NCBI GenBank assembly: GCA_040756575.1
Contig: JBFLYP010000018.1
Coordinates: forward strand, 1-53,881
Direction: 5' to 3'
DNA length: 53,881 nucleotides
DNA from: DTYU01 sp040756575
Lineage (GTDB): Bacteria > Bacillota > Desulfotomaculia > Desulfotomaculales > Ammonificaceae
Below, piece after piece: positions 32,277 to 40,059 of the stretch (the stretch's first letter is position 1; every line of letters starts with the position of its first letter). A model generated the notes under the pieces. That model was not told where the DNA came from. It saw only the letters and a program-made list of their open reading frames with translations, and searched no databases. A program made the position numbers and the translations under genes.

Positions 32277-33253
32277 AGGTCGGCTTTACCACAACCATTC
32301 CGGTAGAAATTTTATTCGCAGCAGGGGTTGTTCCCGTAGACTTAAACAATGTTTTTATCAATGACCCGGAGGCGGGGATGCTTACAGAGGCGGCGGAGCG
32401 GGCTGGTTACCCGCGCAACGTATGCGCATGGATTAAGGGGATTTACGGCGCAGTTCTAAAGGACCCCGAACTGCAAACGGTAGTGGCCGTTACCCAAGGA
32501 GATTGCAGCAACACCCACGCTCTAATGGAGACTCTGGAGCTTGAAAACATAAGGATCATACCTTTTGCATACCCTTACGACCGCGACCGCGAACTCTTGC
32601 GGGCGCAAGTGGAACGGTTAATGGAGTACTTCGGCGTGCAGTGGCCGGCGGTAAACGCAGCAAAGGCGGAACTTGACAGGGTGAGGGAGAAAGTCAGGGA
32701 GATCGATTCGCTTACGTATGCGGGGGACAAGGTCACGGGGGAGGAGAATCATTACTACCACGTTAGTTGCAGCGATTTTCAGGGAGATGTCGCAGCTTAC
32801 GGCGGTAAGGTCGAGGCTTTTCTTAACGAGGTGAGAAAGCGCCCTTCCCGGCCGCCGCGGGTGAGGCTCGGTTATATCGGGGTGCCGCCGATCTTTACCG
32901 ACCTGTATTCCTATCTCGAAGAACGCGGGGCACGGGTGGTTTACAATGAAATCCAGCGCCAGTTCGCTATGCCTTATGCGGCTAAAGACCTCATCGAGCA
33001 GTACCTGCTCTATACCTATCCCTACGGCATCTTTTACCGTCTGGAGGATGTAAAGTGCGAAATAGCGCGCCGGGAAGTAGCAGGGGTCATTCACTACGCG
33101 CAAAGCTTCTGTTTTCGCCAGATCGAGGACCTGATCATCCGCCGGGTGCTGAAGGTTCCGGTACTTACCATCGAGGGGGACCACCCCGGTCCGCTTGATG
33201 CAAGGACGAGGATCAGGATCGACGCTTTTTTGGAAATGATCGGGGTAGGATAG
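32273..33253 (+). CDS. 2-hydroxyacyl-CoA dehydratase D-component-like protein (HgdB/BcrC family)
   Basis: 326 residues. Opens MKVGFTTTIPVEILFAAGVVPVDLNN, typical of the family, and carries cysteines in RNVCAWIKG, TQGDCSNTHAL and QSFCFRQIEDL that usually hold a [4Fe-4S] cluster. Partner subunit and activator genes are not adjacent, so it may belong to the stand-alone HgdB-like group of unknown substrate found in Clostridia. Translationally coupled to murI. Confidence 0.75.
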   Translation: MKVGFTTTIPVEILFAAGVVPVDLNNVFINDPEAGMLTEAAERAGYPRNVCAWIKGIYGAVLKDPELQTVVAVTQGDCSNTHALMETLELENIRIIPFAYPYDRDRELLRAQVERLMEYFGVQWPAVNAAKAELDRVREKVREIDSLTYAGDKVTGEENHYYHVSCSDFQGDVAAYGGKVEAFLNEVRKRPSRPPRVRLGYIGVPPIFTDLYSYLEERGARVVYNEIQRQFAMPYAAKDLIEQYLLYTYPYGIFYRLEDVKCEIARREVAGVIHYAQSFCFRQIEDLIIRRVLKVPVLTIEGDHPGPLDARTRIRIDAFLEMIGVG

Positions 33254-33280
33254 TCCTGGTAACCGGCCCGCGGCGGTCTA

Positions 33281-33309
33281 TTGACAACTATCATTGCGTT
33301 TGCTAAGAT
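33281..33309 (+). promoter_or_regulatory. Sigma-A type promoter of the tRNA cluster
   Basis: TTGACA (33281-33286), 17-base spacer, TAAGAT (33304-33309), ending 14 bases before tRNA-His. Near-consensus spacing and -35. Confidence 0.75.
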
Positions 33310-33323
33310 AGACTTTGCGGACG

Positions 33324-33400
33324 GTGGGTGTAGCTCAACCGGTTAGAGCGCCAGACTGTGGATCTGGAGGCTGTGGGTTCGAGTCCCATCATCCACCCCA
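33324..33400 (+). tRNA. tRNA-His (GTG)
   Basis: Full cloverleaf with encoded CCA. Anticodon loop CTGTGGA gives GTG. The base before the acceptor stem (G at 33323) pairs as the His-specific G-1 opposite the C before CCA, which supports the identity. Confidence 0.95.
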
Positions 33401-33405
33401 TATCA

Positions 33406-33497
33406 GAGGTCGGAGGCAGGAAGTCAGAGGTCAGAAAATACAAGGAAGGAATGCGCTTTGCGCATTTCTATAGTTATCCGGCATCTGACTTCTGAAC
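33406..33497. repeat. Heptamer-hairpin-heptamer element B between tRNA-His and tRNA-Gln
   Basis: Units of the type (G)GTCAGA on the left, a perfect hairpin AATGCGC-TTT-GCGCATT at 33450-33466, and inverted TCTGAC/TTCTGAA units on the right. It fills the whole space between the tRNA genes. Confidence 0.7.
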
Positions 33498-33572
33498 TGG
33501 GGCGTAGCCAAGCGGTAAGGCAGCGGACTTTGGATCCGCTATTCGTTGGTTCGAATCCAGCCGCCCCAGCCA
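33498..33572 (+). tRNA. tRNA-Gln (TTG)
   Basis: Cloverleaf with TGGGGCG acceptor stem, anticodon loop CTTTGGA (TTG), GTTCGAATC T-loop and encoded GCCA end. Confidence 0.95.
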
Positions 33573-33770
33573 AAATAGGTGGTCGGTCGTCTGTCGTCAG
33601 TAGTCAGTAAGGCAGGGTAGGAATTCGCGAAGTGAATTCCCGCGAACTGAAACCGACGGCCAATGTCTGAGGACCGACGTCTGACGTATGGCATATATAA
33701 GGGGAAATCGCCACAGGCGATTTCCTTCAGGGGTCTGGCTTCTGACGTCCGACGGCTGACGGCCGTTATA
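33573..33770. repeat. Heptamer-hairpin-heptamer element C between tRNA-Gln and tRNA-Lys
   Basis: Phased units (GGTCGGT, CGTCTGT, CGTCAGT, AGTCAGT), a hairpin GGAATTC/GAATTCC (33619-33639), further units (CCGACGT, CTGACGT), a second hairpin GGAAATCGCC/GGCGATTTCC (33703-33725), then inverted units (CTTCTGA, CGTCCGA, CGGCTGA). It fills the gap between the two tRNAs. Confidence 0.7.
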
Positions 33771-33772
33771 TT

Positions 33773-33848
33773 GAGCCATTAGCTCAGTTGGTAGAGCACC
33801 TGACTTTTAATCAGGGTGTCGCAGGTTCGAGTCCTGCATGGCTCACCA
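33773..33848 (+). tRNA. tRNA-Lys (TTT)
   Basis: Cloverleaf with GAGCCAT/ATGGCTC acceptor stem, anticodon loop CTTTTAA (TTT), T-loop GTTCGAGTC and encoded CCA. Confidence 0.95.
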
Positions 33849-33862
33849 TTTTGAAACGTTGA

Positions 33863-33896
33863 AACCCGCGTGGCTATATGCACCGCGGGTTTTTTA
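33863..33896 (+). terminator. Terminator of the tRNA operon
   Basis: AACCCGCG (33863-33870) pairs with CGCGGGTT (33884-33891), followed by a T-run. Confidence 0.8.
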
Positions 33897-33904
33897 ATTT
33901 CGAT

Positions 33905-34354
33905 GTGCAAGAGGCTTTCAACCTATGGGACATGCTGAAAACGCGTTATGACATCATCGAGCAAGTTCAAAATCTTACAGAATTTCATCCACGACAGCGA
34001 CTTCAACCTACTGGTAGGACACTTCAGCCCGTCGACAACGGCTGATGCTTACGTCCAGCCGCTTAAGGGAAGTGTGCAGCGTGGCGGATGTGCTGGCCGG
34101 GAAAGACCCCGCGAGGGGAGAGACTGCTGTGAGAGACTTTTTTCCAGGCAAGGGAAGCTGTACCGTTATTGGATTCTGCCGAACTACTGGTTGTTCGGTA
34201 AACCGATCCGCAACGAGCTGCCCCTGGCAGTGGAAAATCCCGAGGTGCTGCTGACAAACCGTGATGATGTATACCCCGAGATGAGAGAGCTACCGGCGCC
34301 GTGGCAGGAAAAAGAATGGCCTGCAGACGCCCGGCAGGGGCGCCTGGGTAAGTT
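33905..34354 (+). pseudogene. Broken helical protein gene remnant
   Basis: Two frames together read AFNLWDMLKTRYDIIEQVQ and then LQNFIHDSDFNLLVGHF; one surplus A in the AAAA run near 33972 separates them. The pattern LWDxLxxRYD...FxHDxDF resembles small helical (ferritin-like or spore-associated, DUF3231-like) proteins, but the family is not certain. The rest of the stretch to 34354 has an open frame of unconvincing composition. Probably a remnant with no function. Confidence 0.35.
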
Positions 34355-35263
34355 TTAACCTTTCCGGCGCGAATTGCCAGTGTAAAACTCGTGACATTCC
34401 TGGTAGGTGAGCTGCCTGACCCAGCGGCAGAGGTAAAGTTCTTCAGTCAGATGAGGAAAAGGAACGGTAGGAGTAGGCAGCTTCTCGTCCTTGGAGACCA
34501 AGCTTACGTAGACCAGGTTCTGGGCAGCGAGAAGATTGTCGCTCGGGCGTTCCGGTCTTCCTAAAGCGTAGCGAAGCGTCAGGATATCGCCGGGGGAAAG
34601 GTATTGCCGCCAAGGCAGGTTGGTCAGGCTGTGGATAGGTTCGCGCAGGAGAAACAGCCACCGCAGCCTGACCGGCGGCGGCAGCATTTTTCGCAGGAGG
34701 GAATAAAGGGTCAGGTGAATGTATCCTGCTTCGATGTATACGTCTCCCTCTGTATTGTTGACCACACCCGCGATGCCCTCGGCGCGCATCCTTTCTCTCG
34801 TGAAGTTGCGGTACGCGTCGGCCCGTGCGAAGGTTTTGGTTGCCTCGACCAGGGCCCCGAAGTCACCGGCGGCGGTGGCTTCATAATAACGCAACAGGGC
34901 TCCACCAACGTAGTGTTCACATTTCCAGACCCTGTGCTCCAGGTCTGTCTGAGGCACTCCCCCTTGCATGATAACTTTCGCTGCGGCCAGGTAAGGGTCT
35001 ACCTGAAAAAACAAGATGTTGGTTTTTGAGTACATCTCCTGGTAACTGCGGTAGGCCCGCAGGATAAAACGGGGGAATCCATATCCGCCGCTGGCGAGAT
35101 ACCTGCGGATACTTGCCTCCCGCTTCAGTATCCGGTAGAAATCCGGGTGCTCGGGTTCCTCAAGGATGACGACACGGTGCTGCTTCATATGCCTTTCCAT
35201 CAGTCCCAGCATCTCAACCCGGTGCGGCCCGTAAGCCACAGTTACCGTCCGCGTTTGCATCAT
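34355..35263 (-). CDS. Conserved hypothetical protein
   Basis: 302 residues, soluble, no recognised domain. It begins VTVAYGPHRVEMLGLMERHMKQHRVVILEEPEH, which resembles the opening of DUF-type Clostridial proteins that handle a dinucleotide or peptide. Aromatic and basic residues are abundant, with no Cys cluster and no signal peptide. It lies 10 bases after the YkvI-like gene on the same strand and is probably cotranscribed with it. Coding potential is strong from codon use and length. Confidence 0.6.
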   Translation of the reverse strand: MMQTRTVTVAYGPHRVEMLGLMERHMKQHRVVILEEPEHPDFYRILKREASIRRYLASGGYGFPRFILRAYRSYQEMYSKTNILFFQVDPYLAAAKVIMQGGVPQTDLEHRVWKCEHYVGGALLRYYEATAAGDFGALVEATKTFARADAYRNFTRERMRAEGIAGVVNNTEGDVYIEAGYIHLTLYSLLRKMLPPPVRLRWLFLLREPIHSLTNLPWRQYLSPGDILTLRYALGRPERPSDNLLAAQNLVYVSLVSKDEKLPTPTVPFPHLTEELYLCRWVRQLTYQECHEFYTGNSRRKG

Positions 35264-35273
35264 TTTCCTTCTT

Positions 35274-36347
35274 TCAAGTCTTTCTTCTTTCCTTGATGAA
35301 ACCGTAAGCCAGGCCCCCCAGGAGGAGGAAACCGGCCACTCCTACCGCCGCGTAGAGGTAGCGGACCAGATTGGCAAAACCGAGCAGGCTGGCGATAAAG
35401 GCTGCAACTGCGACTAAGCCGGCCAACTGCTTTGACCGCCGGCTTTCAGGATCGGCGAGTCGTGCTGTGAAACCGTATAAGTTTGCCACAGCGGTGGTGT
35501 ATATCTCTGCAAGAAGCACCACGCCGTACCCCGCCTGAACCGTTGGCGAAAACCGCCCGGCGATATAAACCATAGGGACTTCAAAAGCGGCGGCCTCGGA
35601 GGGTAAGGTCAGTATCGCCATATTAATTGCCAGTGCGCCAAGCCCGAGACCGAGGCCACCGAGAAGCGCTCCCTTTTTTAGCGCGGTTCGGCTGACTGCT
35701 TTAGCCCCGAGGGGTGCGAGAATAGCAATCGAAAGAACGAGGTTATACGAAACGTATGCCAAAGCAGAAAGAGGCCAGGAAGGGATGGCCGGATCTGCTT
35801 TTTTTGCCCAGGCGCTGATAGCCTCAAGGTCGAGCGGAATATTAACCAGGGTTACCAGGCTTAGGCCCAGAACCGACAGGAGCAGGGCTGGGACCACAAA
35901 GCTGATGGAGAGAACGACGCCGTAGAACCCTAAGAGTACCGTGATCAAAGTAGCTGCGATCATAATGCTGCTCCCGAGAACCTTCGGCAGACCGAACTGT
36001 TCTAAAAATATAGCGCCTGCGCCCGCCGCCATTGCGGTTAACCCGCCGAAGAGAAAAAAGGTCACGATCCCGTCGACCACCCTGCCGAGGTAAGGACCGC
36101 CTGCGTATTGGACGATCTCAAGATAGGACCTTGCGTCCAACCTGTGGCCCAGGTGCAAGACGATTCCTCCGAAAAAGACGAAAAGGGTTCCGGCGAGTGC
36201 GAGACCGAGAATGCTGTTGAGGCCGAAAAAACTGAAAAACTGGAGCACTTCCTGACCCGATGCAAACCCGGCTCCGACAACCGTTCCGATGTAGGCTGCC
36301 GCAATTGTAAATGAGGAGAGCTTTCGTGTGCCCGGACTTTTGCCCAT
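35274..36347 (-). CDS. YkvI-like membrane transporter
   Basis: 357 residues with about ten transmembrane segments. The N-terminus FTIAAAYIGTVVGAGFASGQEVLQFFSFFG is the hallmark of the YkvI family, which is related to the amino acid/polyamine transporter (LeuT-fold) group and to spore-germination GerAB proteins. The substrate is unknown. Followed on the same strand by a conserved hypothetical gene. Confidence 0.75.
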   Translation of the reverse strand: MGKSPGTRKLSSFTIAAAYIGTVVGAGFASGQEVLQFFSFFGLNSILGLALAGTLFVFFGGIVLHLGHRLDARSYLEIVQYAGGPYLGRVVDGIVTFFLFGGLTAMAAGAGAIFLEQFGLPKVLGSSIMIAATLITVLLGFYGVVLSISFVVPALLLSVLGLSLVTLVNIPLDLEAISAWAKKADPAIPSWPLSALAYVSYNLVLSIAILAPLGAKAVSRTALKKGALLGGLGLGLGALAINMAILTLPSEAAAFEVPMVYIAGRFSPTVQAGYGVVLLAEIYTTAVANLYGFTARLADPESRRSKQLAGLVAVAAFIASLLGFANLVRYLYAAVGVAGFLLLGGLAYGFIKERRKT

Positions 36348-36449
36348 ACTCTAATAATATATTCTCAGTGCAAGCGGCGCTTCAAGCCTGGAAATTGACG
36401 GCTTTTTATGTATCATGCTTTAGAAGTTCAAGGAAGACTATTTCACACC

Positions 36450-36477
36450 TTGACGCCTGTGTCTGCCGGGATATAAT
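36450..36477 (+). promoter_or_regulatory. Promoter of thi4
   Basis: TTGACG (36450-36455), 16-base spacer, TATAAT (36472-36477). The -10 box ends two bases before the ATG at 36480, so transcription would start inside that codon; this excludes it as the start and supports TTG 36522. Confidence 0.7.
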
Positions 36478-36521
36478 AGATGGAAAGCTGTGAGAAACTG
36501 GGCGGGGAGGGGTTAAGCAAC

Positions 36522-37313
36522 TTGAAAAACAACTGCGAATTAGACGAGCGTACCATTTCCCGGGCAATAATCACGCGATACACCCAGGACTTGCTTTCTC
36601 TGGTTGAGTTGGACGTTGCGGTGGTCGGCGCCGGTCCTTCAGGGCTTTCAGCCGCCTTTTACCTGGCTCGGAACGGATTGAAGACAGCGGTTTTTGAGCG
36701 CCGGCTGAGCGTCGGCGGCGGGATGTGGGGCGGTGCGATGATGTTTAATAAAATCGTTTTTCAGGAGCCGGCCCGCGCGGTCTTTGACGATGTCAGTGTA
36801 CGCTTCGAGGAGTTTGAGCCGGGTTATTATGTGGCACACGCCGTGGAATCGGTAGCCGGGTTTGCTTACGCCGCCTGCCGCGCCGGCGCACAGATTATGA
36901 ACCTCATTACGGCAGAGGATGTTGTCCTGCGGGAAGACGCAGTAGCAGGACTGGTGCTGAACTGGACGGCGGTGGAGATGGCCGGCCTGCACATTGATCC
37001 GCTTGCGGTCCGTTGCCGGTGCGTGGTGGACGCCACCGGACACGATGCGCGGGTGGTCCGCATCCTGGCGGAAAAGGACGGCGTGGTGCTTAAGGTTCCG
37101 GGTGGTCGGATTCGCGGCGAGAAGTCCATGTGGGCAGAGGTTGGCGAGAGACAAATCTTAGAGCATACGGGAGAGGTTTATCCGGGCCTCTACGTCACCG
37201 GCATGGCGGCGAACGCGGTGGCCGGCGGGTACCGGATGGGGCCCGTCTTCGGTGGTATGGTGCTTTCCGGAAAACGAGTTGCCGAACTGATCGCGCAGGC
37301 GCTGAAAGAGTAA
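36522..37313 (+). CDS. thi4: Thiamine thiazole synthase (Thi4), catalytic His type
   Basis: 263 residues from TTG 36522, chosen because GGGGAGGGG lies 10 bases upstream and the promoter overlaps the upstream ATG. FAD/NAD motif DVAVVGAGPSGLSAAFYLA, then VGGGMWGGAMMFNKIVF, and the active-site region NWTAVEMAGLHIDP. Fungal and plant Thi4 has a Cys here that donates its sulfur and is used once; archaeal-type Thi4 with His uses free sulfide and turns over. The protein ends with GYRMGPVFGGMVLSGKR. It makes the thiazole half of thiamine. No TPP riboswitch is seen upstream. Confidence 0.88.
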   Translation: MKNNCELDERTISRAIITRYTQDLLSLVELDVAVVGAGPSGLSAAFYLARNGLKTAVFERRLSVGGGMWGGAMMFNKIVFQEPARAVFDDVSVRFEEFEPGYYVAHAVESVAGFAYAACRAGAQIMNLITAEDVVLREDAVAGLVLNWTAVEMAGLHIDPLAVRCRCVVDATGHDARVVRILAEKDGVVLKVPGGRIRGEKSMWAEVGERQILEHTGEVYPGLYVTGMAANAVAGGYRMGPVFGGMVLSGKRVAELIAQALKE

Positions 37314-37500
37314 GAAAACCTGTAAAGATACTTCCGTATCCCAAACTGCTTCTTAAGCAGGAGCAATGCGCCCTGTACTGAAAGCCGGTGCTTTACCTGA
37401 ATAAGTTGAAAGGGTATTCGTTTAGTTCTTCTTCTCGGGCTCCTGACTTCTGATAAAGATATTGACTTTAACGGAGATTCATAGTAAAAAGAATTAAATA
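37314..37500. other. Intergenic region between thi4 and the T-box
   Basis: No gene. It contains an isolated CTCCTGACTTCTGATAAAG stretch like half of the heptamer elements, and AT-rich sequence that probably contains the promoter of the T-box transcript. Confidence 0.35.
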
Positions 37501-37745
37501 GTAATGGCTACGAAGGGGATTAAGGGCGGCTGCACCTCCTTCAGCGAACCGGGGAAGGTGGAAGCCCGGCGGATGGGCGCTGCTCGTGCCACCCCGGAGC
37601 CGGGGACGGAAAGGCCTAATGAGGCCGAGTATGTTTCCCCGGTACCCGCCGTTATCGGGAAGAGTGGGTGTTGCCCATGCAGCATCAATTAAGGTGGTAC
37701 CGCGAGTGAAAGACCTCGTCCTTAAAAACGGGCGGGGTTTTAGTT
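37501..37745 (+). promoter_or_regulatory. T-box leader, probably alanine-specific
   Basis: Stem I apical elements (CAGCGAACCGGGGAAGGTGG then AAGCCCGGC) resemble the AGAGAG and GGTGxAAG landmarks. The antiterminator T-box is AAGGTGGTACCGCG (37691-37704), and a terminator stem with GGGCGGGGTTTT follows. By the usual spacing (codon, one base, then CCCCGGAGC) the specifier codon is GCC at 37588-37590, which is alanine. Uncharged tRNA-Ala would stabilise antitermination and switch on the downstream alaR-alaT-like genes. The T-box call is firm; the specifier is inferred. Confidence 0.75.
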
Positions 37746-37774
37746 TTTAATACACTAATGGAAGGAGGCACACG

Positions 37775-38272
37775 ATGGACGAAAACAAGAGGAAAGAAAT
37801 CCTTGAGCTTCTCGAAGCCAATGCGCGGCAGACGCCTCAGGAGATGGCTGCAATGCTTAATATGGAGGCGGCGGCGGTGGAAGAGATCATCCGGGAGATG
37901 GAGCAGGAAGGTCTCATTCTTGGGTATCGGACATTGATTAACTGGAATAAGATTGGTTTGGAGAGAGTTACCGCTTTAATTGAGGTAAAGGTTACTCCCC
38001 AGCGTGATGTCGGATTCGATGCAGTAGCGGACCGCATTGCACGCTTTCCGGAAGTGCGGACGATGCGGTTGATGTCCGGCACGTACGACCTGGCGGTGGA
38101 GGTTGAAGGAAGAACGATGCAGGACGTTGCCTTCTTTGTGGCTACCCGTCTGGCGCCCATAGAGGGTGTGGTGAGCACGACAACGCATTTTGTTCTGAAG
38201 AGTTACAAGGAAAACGGTATCCTTTTTGAAGCGAAGGAAGAAACTGCGCCGAGGCTGGTGGTTTCACCGTGA
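37775..38272 (+). CDS. alaR: Lrp/AsnC-family regulator (AlaR-like)
   Basis: 165 residues: N-terminal HTH (ILELLEANARQTPQEMAAMLNMEAAAVEEIIREMEQEGLI) and a C-terminal ligand-binding/oligomerisation RAM domain (VTALIEVKVTPQ, FPEVRTMRLMSGTYDLAVEVEG). It overlaps the aminotransferase gene by 4 bases. The order regulator-aminotransferase matches B. subtilis alaR-alaT. Gene symbol by synteny and T-box specificity, so moderate. Confidence 0.72.
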   Translation: MDENKRKEILELLEANARQTPQEMAAMLNMEAAAVEEIIREMEQEGLILGYRTLINWNKIGLERVTALIEVKVTPQRDVGFDAVADRIARFPEVRTMRLMSGTYDLAVEVEGRTMQDVAFFVATRLAPIEGVVSTTTHFVLKSYKENGILFEAKEETAPRLVVSP

Positions 38273-39489
38273 GCTCCTGGGATGAATACGTGAATCCGGT
38301 GGTACGCCGTATCCCACCCTCCGGGATCCGGCGGTTTTTTGACCTCGCGGCCGAGATGAAAGGGGTCATTTCGCTCGGCGTCGGGGAGCCCGATTTTGTG
38401 ACGCCCTGGAGGATACGCGAGGCTTGCATCTACGCGCTTGAAAAGGGTTACACTATGTACACTTCAAACTCAGGCCTAAAAGAGTTACGCGAAGAGATTG
38501 CACGGTATCTGAACCGGGCTTTTCAACTCCGCTACAACCCGGAAAAAGAGATTCTGGTTACCGTTGGTGTCAGCGAAGCGCTCGATTTAGCTCTGAGGGC
38601 GCTTGTGGCTCCGGGGGAAGAGGTATTGATCCCGGAACCGACCTATGTATCATACATCCCGTGCACCGTTTTGGCCGGCGGCGTTCCGGTTCCCTTACAG
38701 ACTACTATGGATAAAGGCTTCAGGATCACAGCGGACCAGGTGGAGCAAGCCATAACTCCTAAGACCAGAGTGCTGCTCCTGGCATACCCGAATAACCCCA
38801 CAGGCGCCGTCTTGCCGCGGACGGAACTGGAAGACATAGCGGCGGTCGCGAGGGAGCACGACCTGGTGGTCGTCTCCGATGAGATTTACGCCCAGCTGAC
38901 CTATGACGGCGAGCATTTTTCCATTGCCCGGTTGCCGGAGATGCGGGACAGGACGGTGGTTCTCCAGGGGTTTTCCAAGGCTTTTGCCATGACCGGGTGG
39001 CGGTTGGGCTACGCAGCAGGCAACGAGGCTTTCATCGGTGCAATGACTAAGATCCACCAGTATACGATGCTCTGCGCGCCGATCACCGCTCAGGTGGCGG
39101 CGATAGAGGCGCTGAAAAACGGGTTGCAGGAGATGCGCCAGATGGTAAGACAGTATAATTACCGGCGCAGGTTGGTCGTCAACGCCTTCAAAGAGATGGG
39201 CTTACCCTGCTTGGAACCGGGGGGTGCGTTTTACGCGTTCCCTTCAATTCGTGAAACGGGGCTCAGTTCAGAAACGTTTTGCGAGCGGCTGCTTGTCGAG
39301 GAGCGTGTGGCGGTGGTTCCGGGCACCGCATTCGGTCCGAGCGGTGAAGGTTTTATCCGTTGTTCTTATGCCGCCTCGGTGGCGAACCTTACTGAGGCCT
39401 TCAAGCGGATGGCGGGTTTTCTGCAGCGGCTGAAGAAAACCGGCGCTGCCATCCCGGCACAGCAGGGGGCGGTACATTCTGTCAAATGA
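38269..39489 (+). CDS. alaT: Class I PLP aminotransferase (probable alanine transaminase AlaT)
   Basis: 406 residues. Fold-type I features: SLGVGEPDFVTP, NSGLKELREEIA, LLAYPNNPTGAVL, SDEIYAQLTYD, and the PLP lysine in GFSKAFAMTGWRLGYAAG, with Arg in IRCSYAAS. Preceded by an Lrp regulator and a T-box whose likely specifier is Ala, which makes alanine-pyruvate amino transfer the best guess. Aspartate or aromatic substrates cannot be excluded from sequence. Confidence 0.78.
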   Translation: MSSWDEYVNPVVRRIPPSGIRRFFDLAAEMKGVISLGVGEPDFVTPWRIREACIYALEKGYTMYTSNSGLKELREEIARYLNRAFQLRYNPEKEILVTVGVSEALDLALRALVAPGEEVLIPEPTYVSYIPCTVLAGGVPVPLQTTMDKGFRITADQVEQAITPKTRVLLLAYPNNPTGAVLPRTELEDIAAVAREHDLVVVSDEIYAQLTYDGEHFSIARLPEMRDRTVVLQGFSKAFAMTGWRLGYAAGNEAFIGAMTKIHQYTMLCAPITAQVAAIEALKNGLQEMRQMVRQYNYRRRLVVNAFKEMGLPCLEPGGAFYAFPSIRETGLSSETFCERLLVEERVAVVPGTAFGPSGEGFIRCSYAASVANLTEAFKRMAGFLQRLKKTGAAIPAQQGAVHSVK

Positions 39490-39577
39490 GGTTAGATCGG
39501 ACCGGTAAAATTGCGCCTGGGTGGAATTGTGCGGCAGGAATATTGGTGCCTGTGTAGAATGAATAAGGTTTGGTGGC

Positions 39578-39622
39578 GGGGGCGGAGAACTCGGGCTGCC
39601 CCCTTTGTGTTATTTTTTTTAA
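39578..39622 (+). terminator. Intrinsic terminator before DUF1934
   Basis: GGGGGC (39578-39583) pairs with GCCCCC (39598-39603); an eight-T run follows at 39613-39620. It separates the aminotransferase gene from the next operon. Confidence 0.6.
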
Positions 39623-39635
39623 GGCGGGTGATCAG

Positions 39636-40058
39636 GTGAGGAAAGAGGTACTGGTTACCGTTAAGGGAACCCTGACCGACGAGCTCGGGGAACAGGAGAC
39701 GATCGAGCTCGTAACCCGTGGAAGTTACTTTTGCCGGAGTGACGATTTTTACATTGTGTACAATGAGTCTGAGGTTTCGGGAATGGCCGGCACAACGACC
39801 ACGCTCAAGGCCGAGCCGAGCCGCGTAACCCTGAACCGGATGGGGGCACAGGAACTGAAGCAGATTTTTGAAGTCGGTGTTCCTAACCGGGGGAATTACG
39901 TCACACCCTTTGGGAGTATGTTCTGCGACGTCTTCCCGCATAAGGTCGAGGTTGACTTGACAGAAGTAGGCGGGAGCATTAATTTAGAATATGATTTGGC
40001 GCTGGACCGCCAGCGTATAGGCAGCCAGGCGCTTGAGATAACCGTCAGGGAGGTCTGA
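39636..40058 (+). CDS. DUF1934 (YwiB-like) protein
   Basis: 140 residues from GTG 39636 (AAGGCGGG upstream), giving the family opening VLVTVKGTLTDELGEQETIELVTRG, then FYIVYNESEVSGMAGTTTTLK and GSMFCDVF. YwiB-like calycin-fold beta-barrel of unknown function, often adjacent to argS, as here (stop and start are 1 base apart). Confidence 0.82.
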   Translation: MRKEVLVTVKGTLTDELGEQETIELVTRGSYFCRSDDFYIVYNESEVSGMAGTTTTLKAEPSRVTLNRMGAQELKQIFEVGVPNRGNYVTPFGSMFCDVFPHKVEVDLTEVGGSINLEYDLALDRQRIGSQALEITVREV

Positions 40059-40059
40059 A

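Noticed and set aside
36348..36521. TPP riboswitch before thi4
   Set aside because: No CTGAGA or CTGATC(T)GG-type core is present, and the promoter lies too close to the start.
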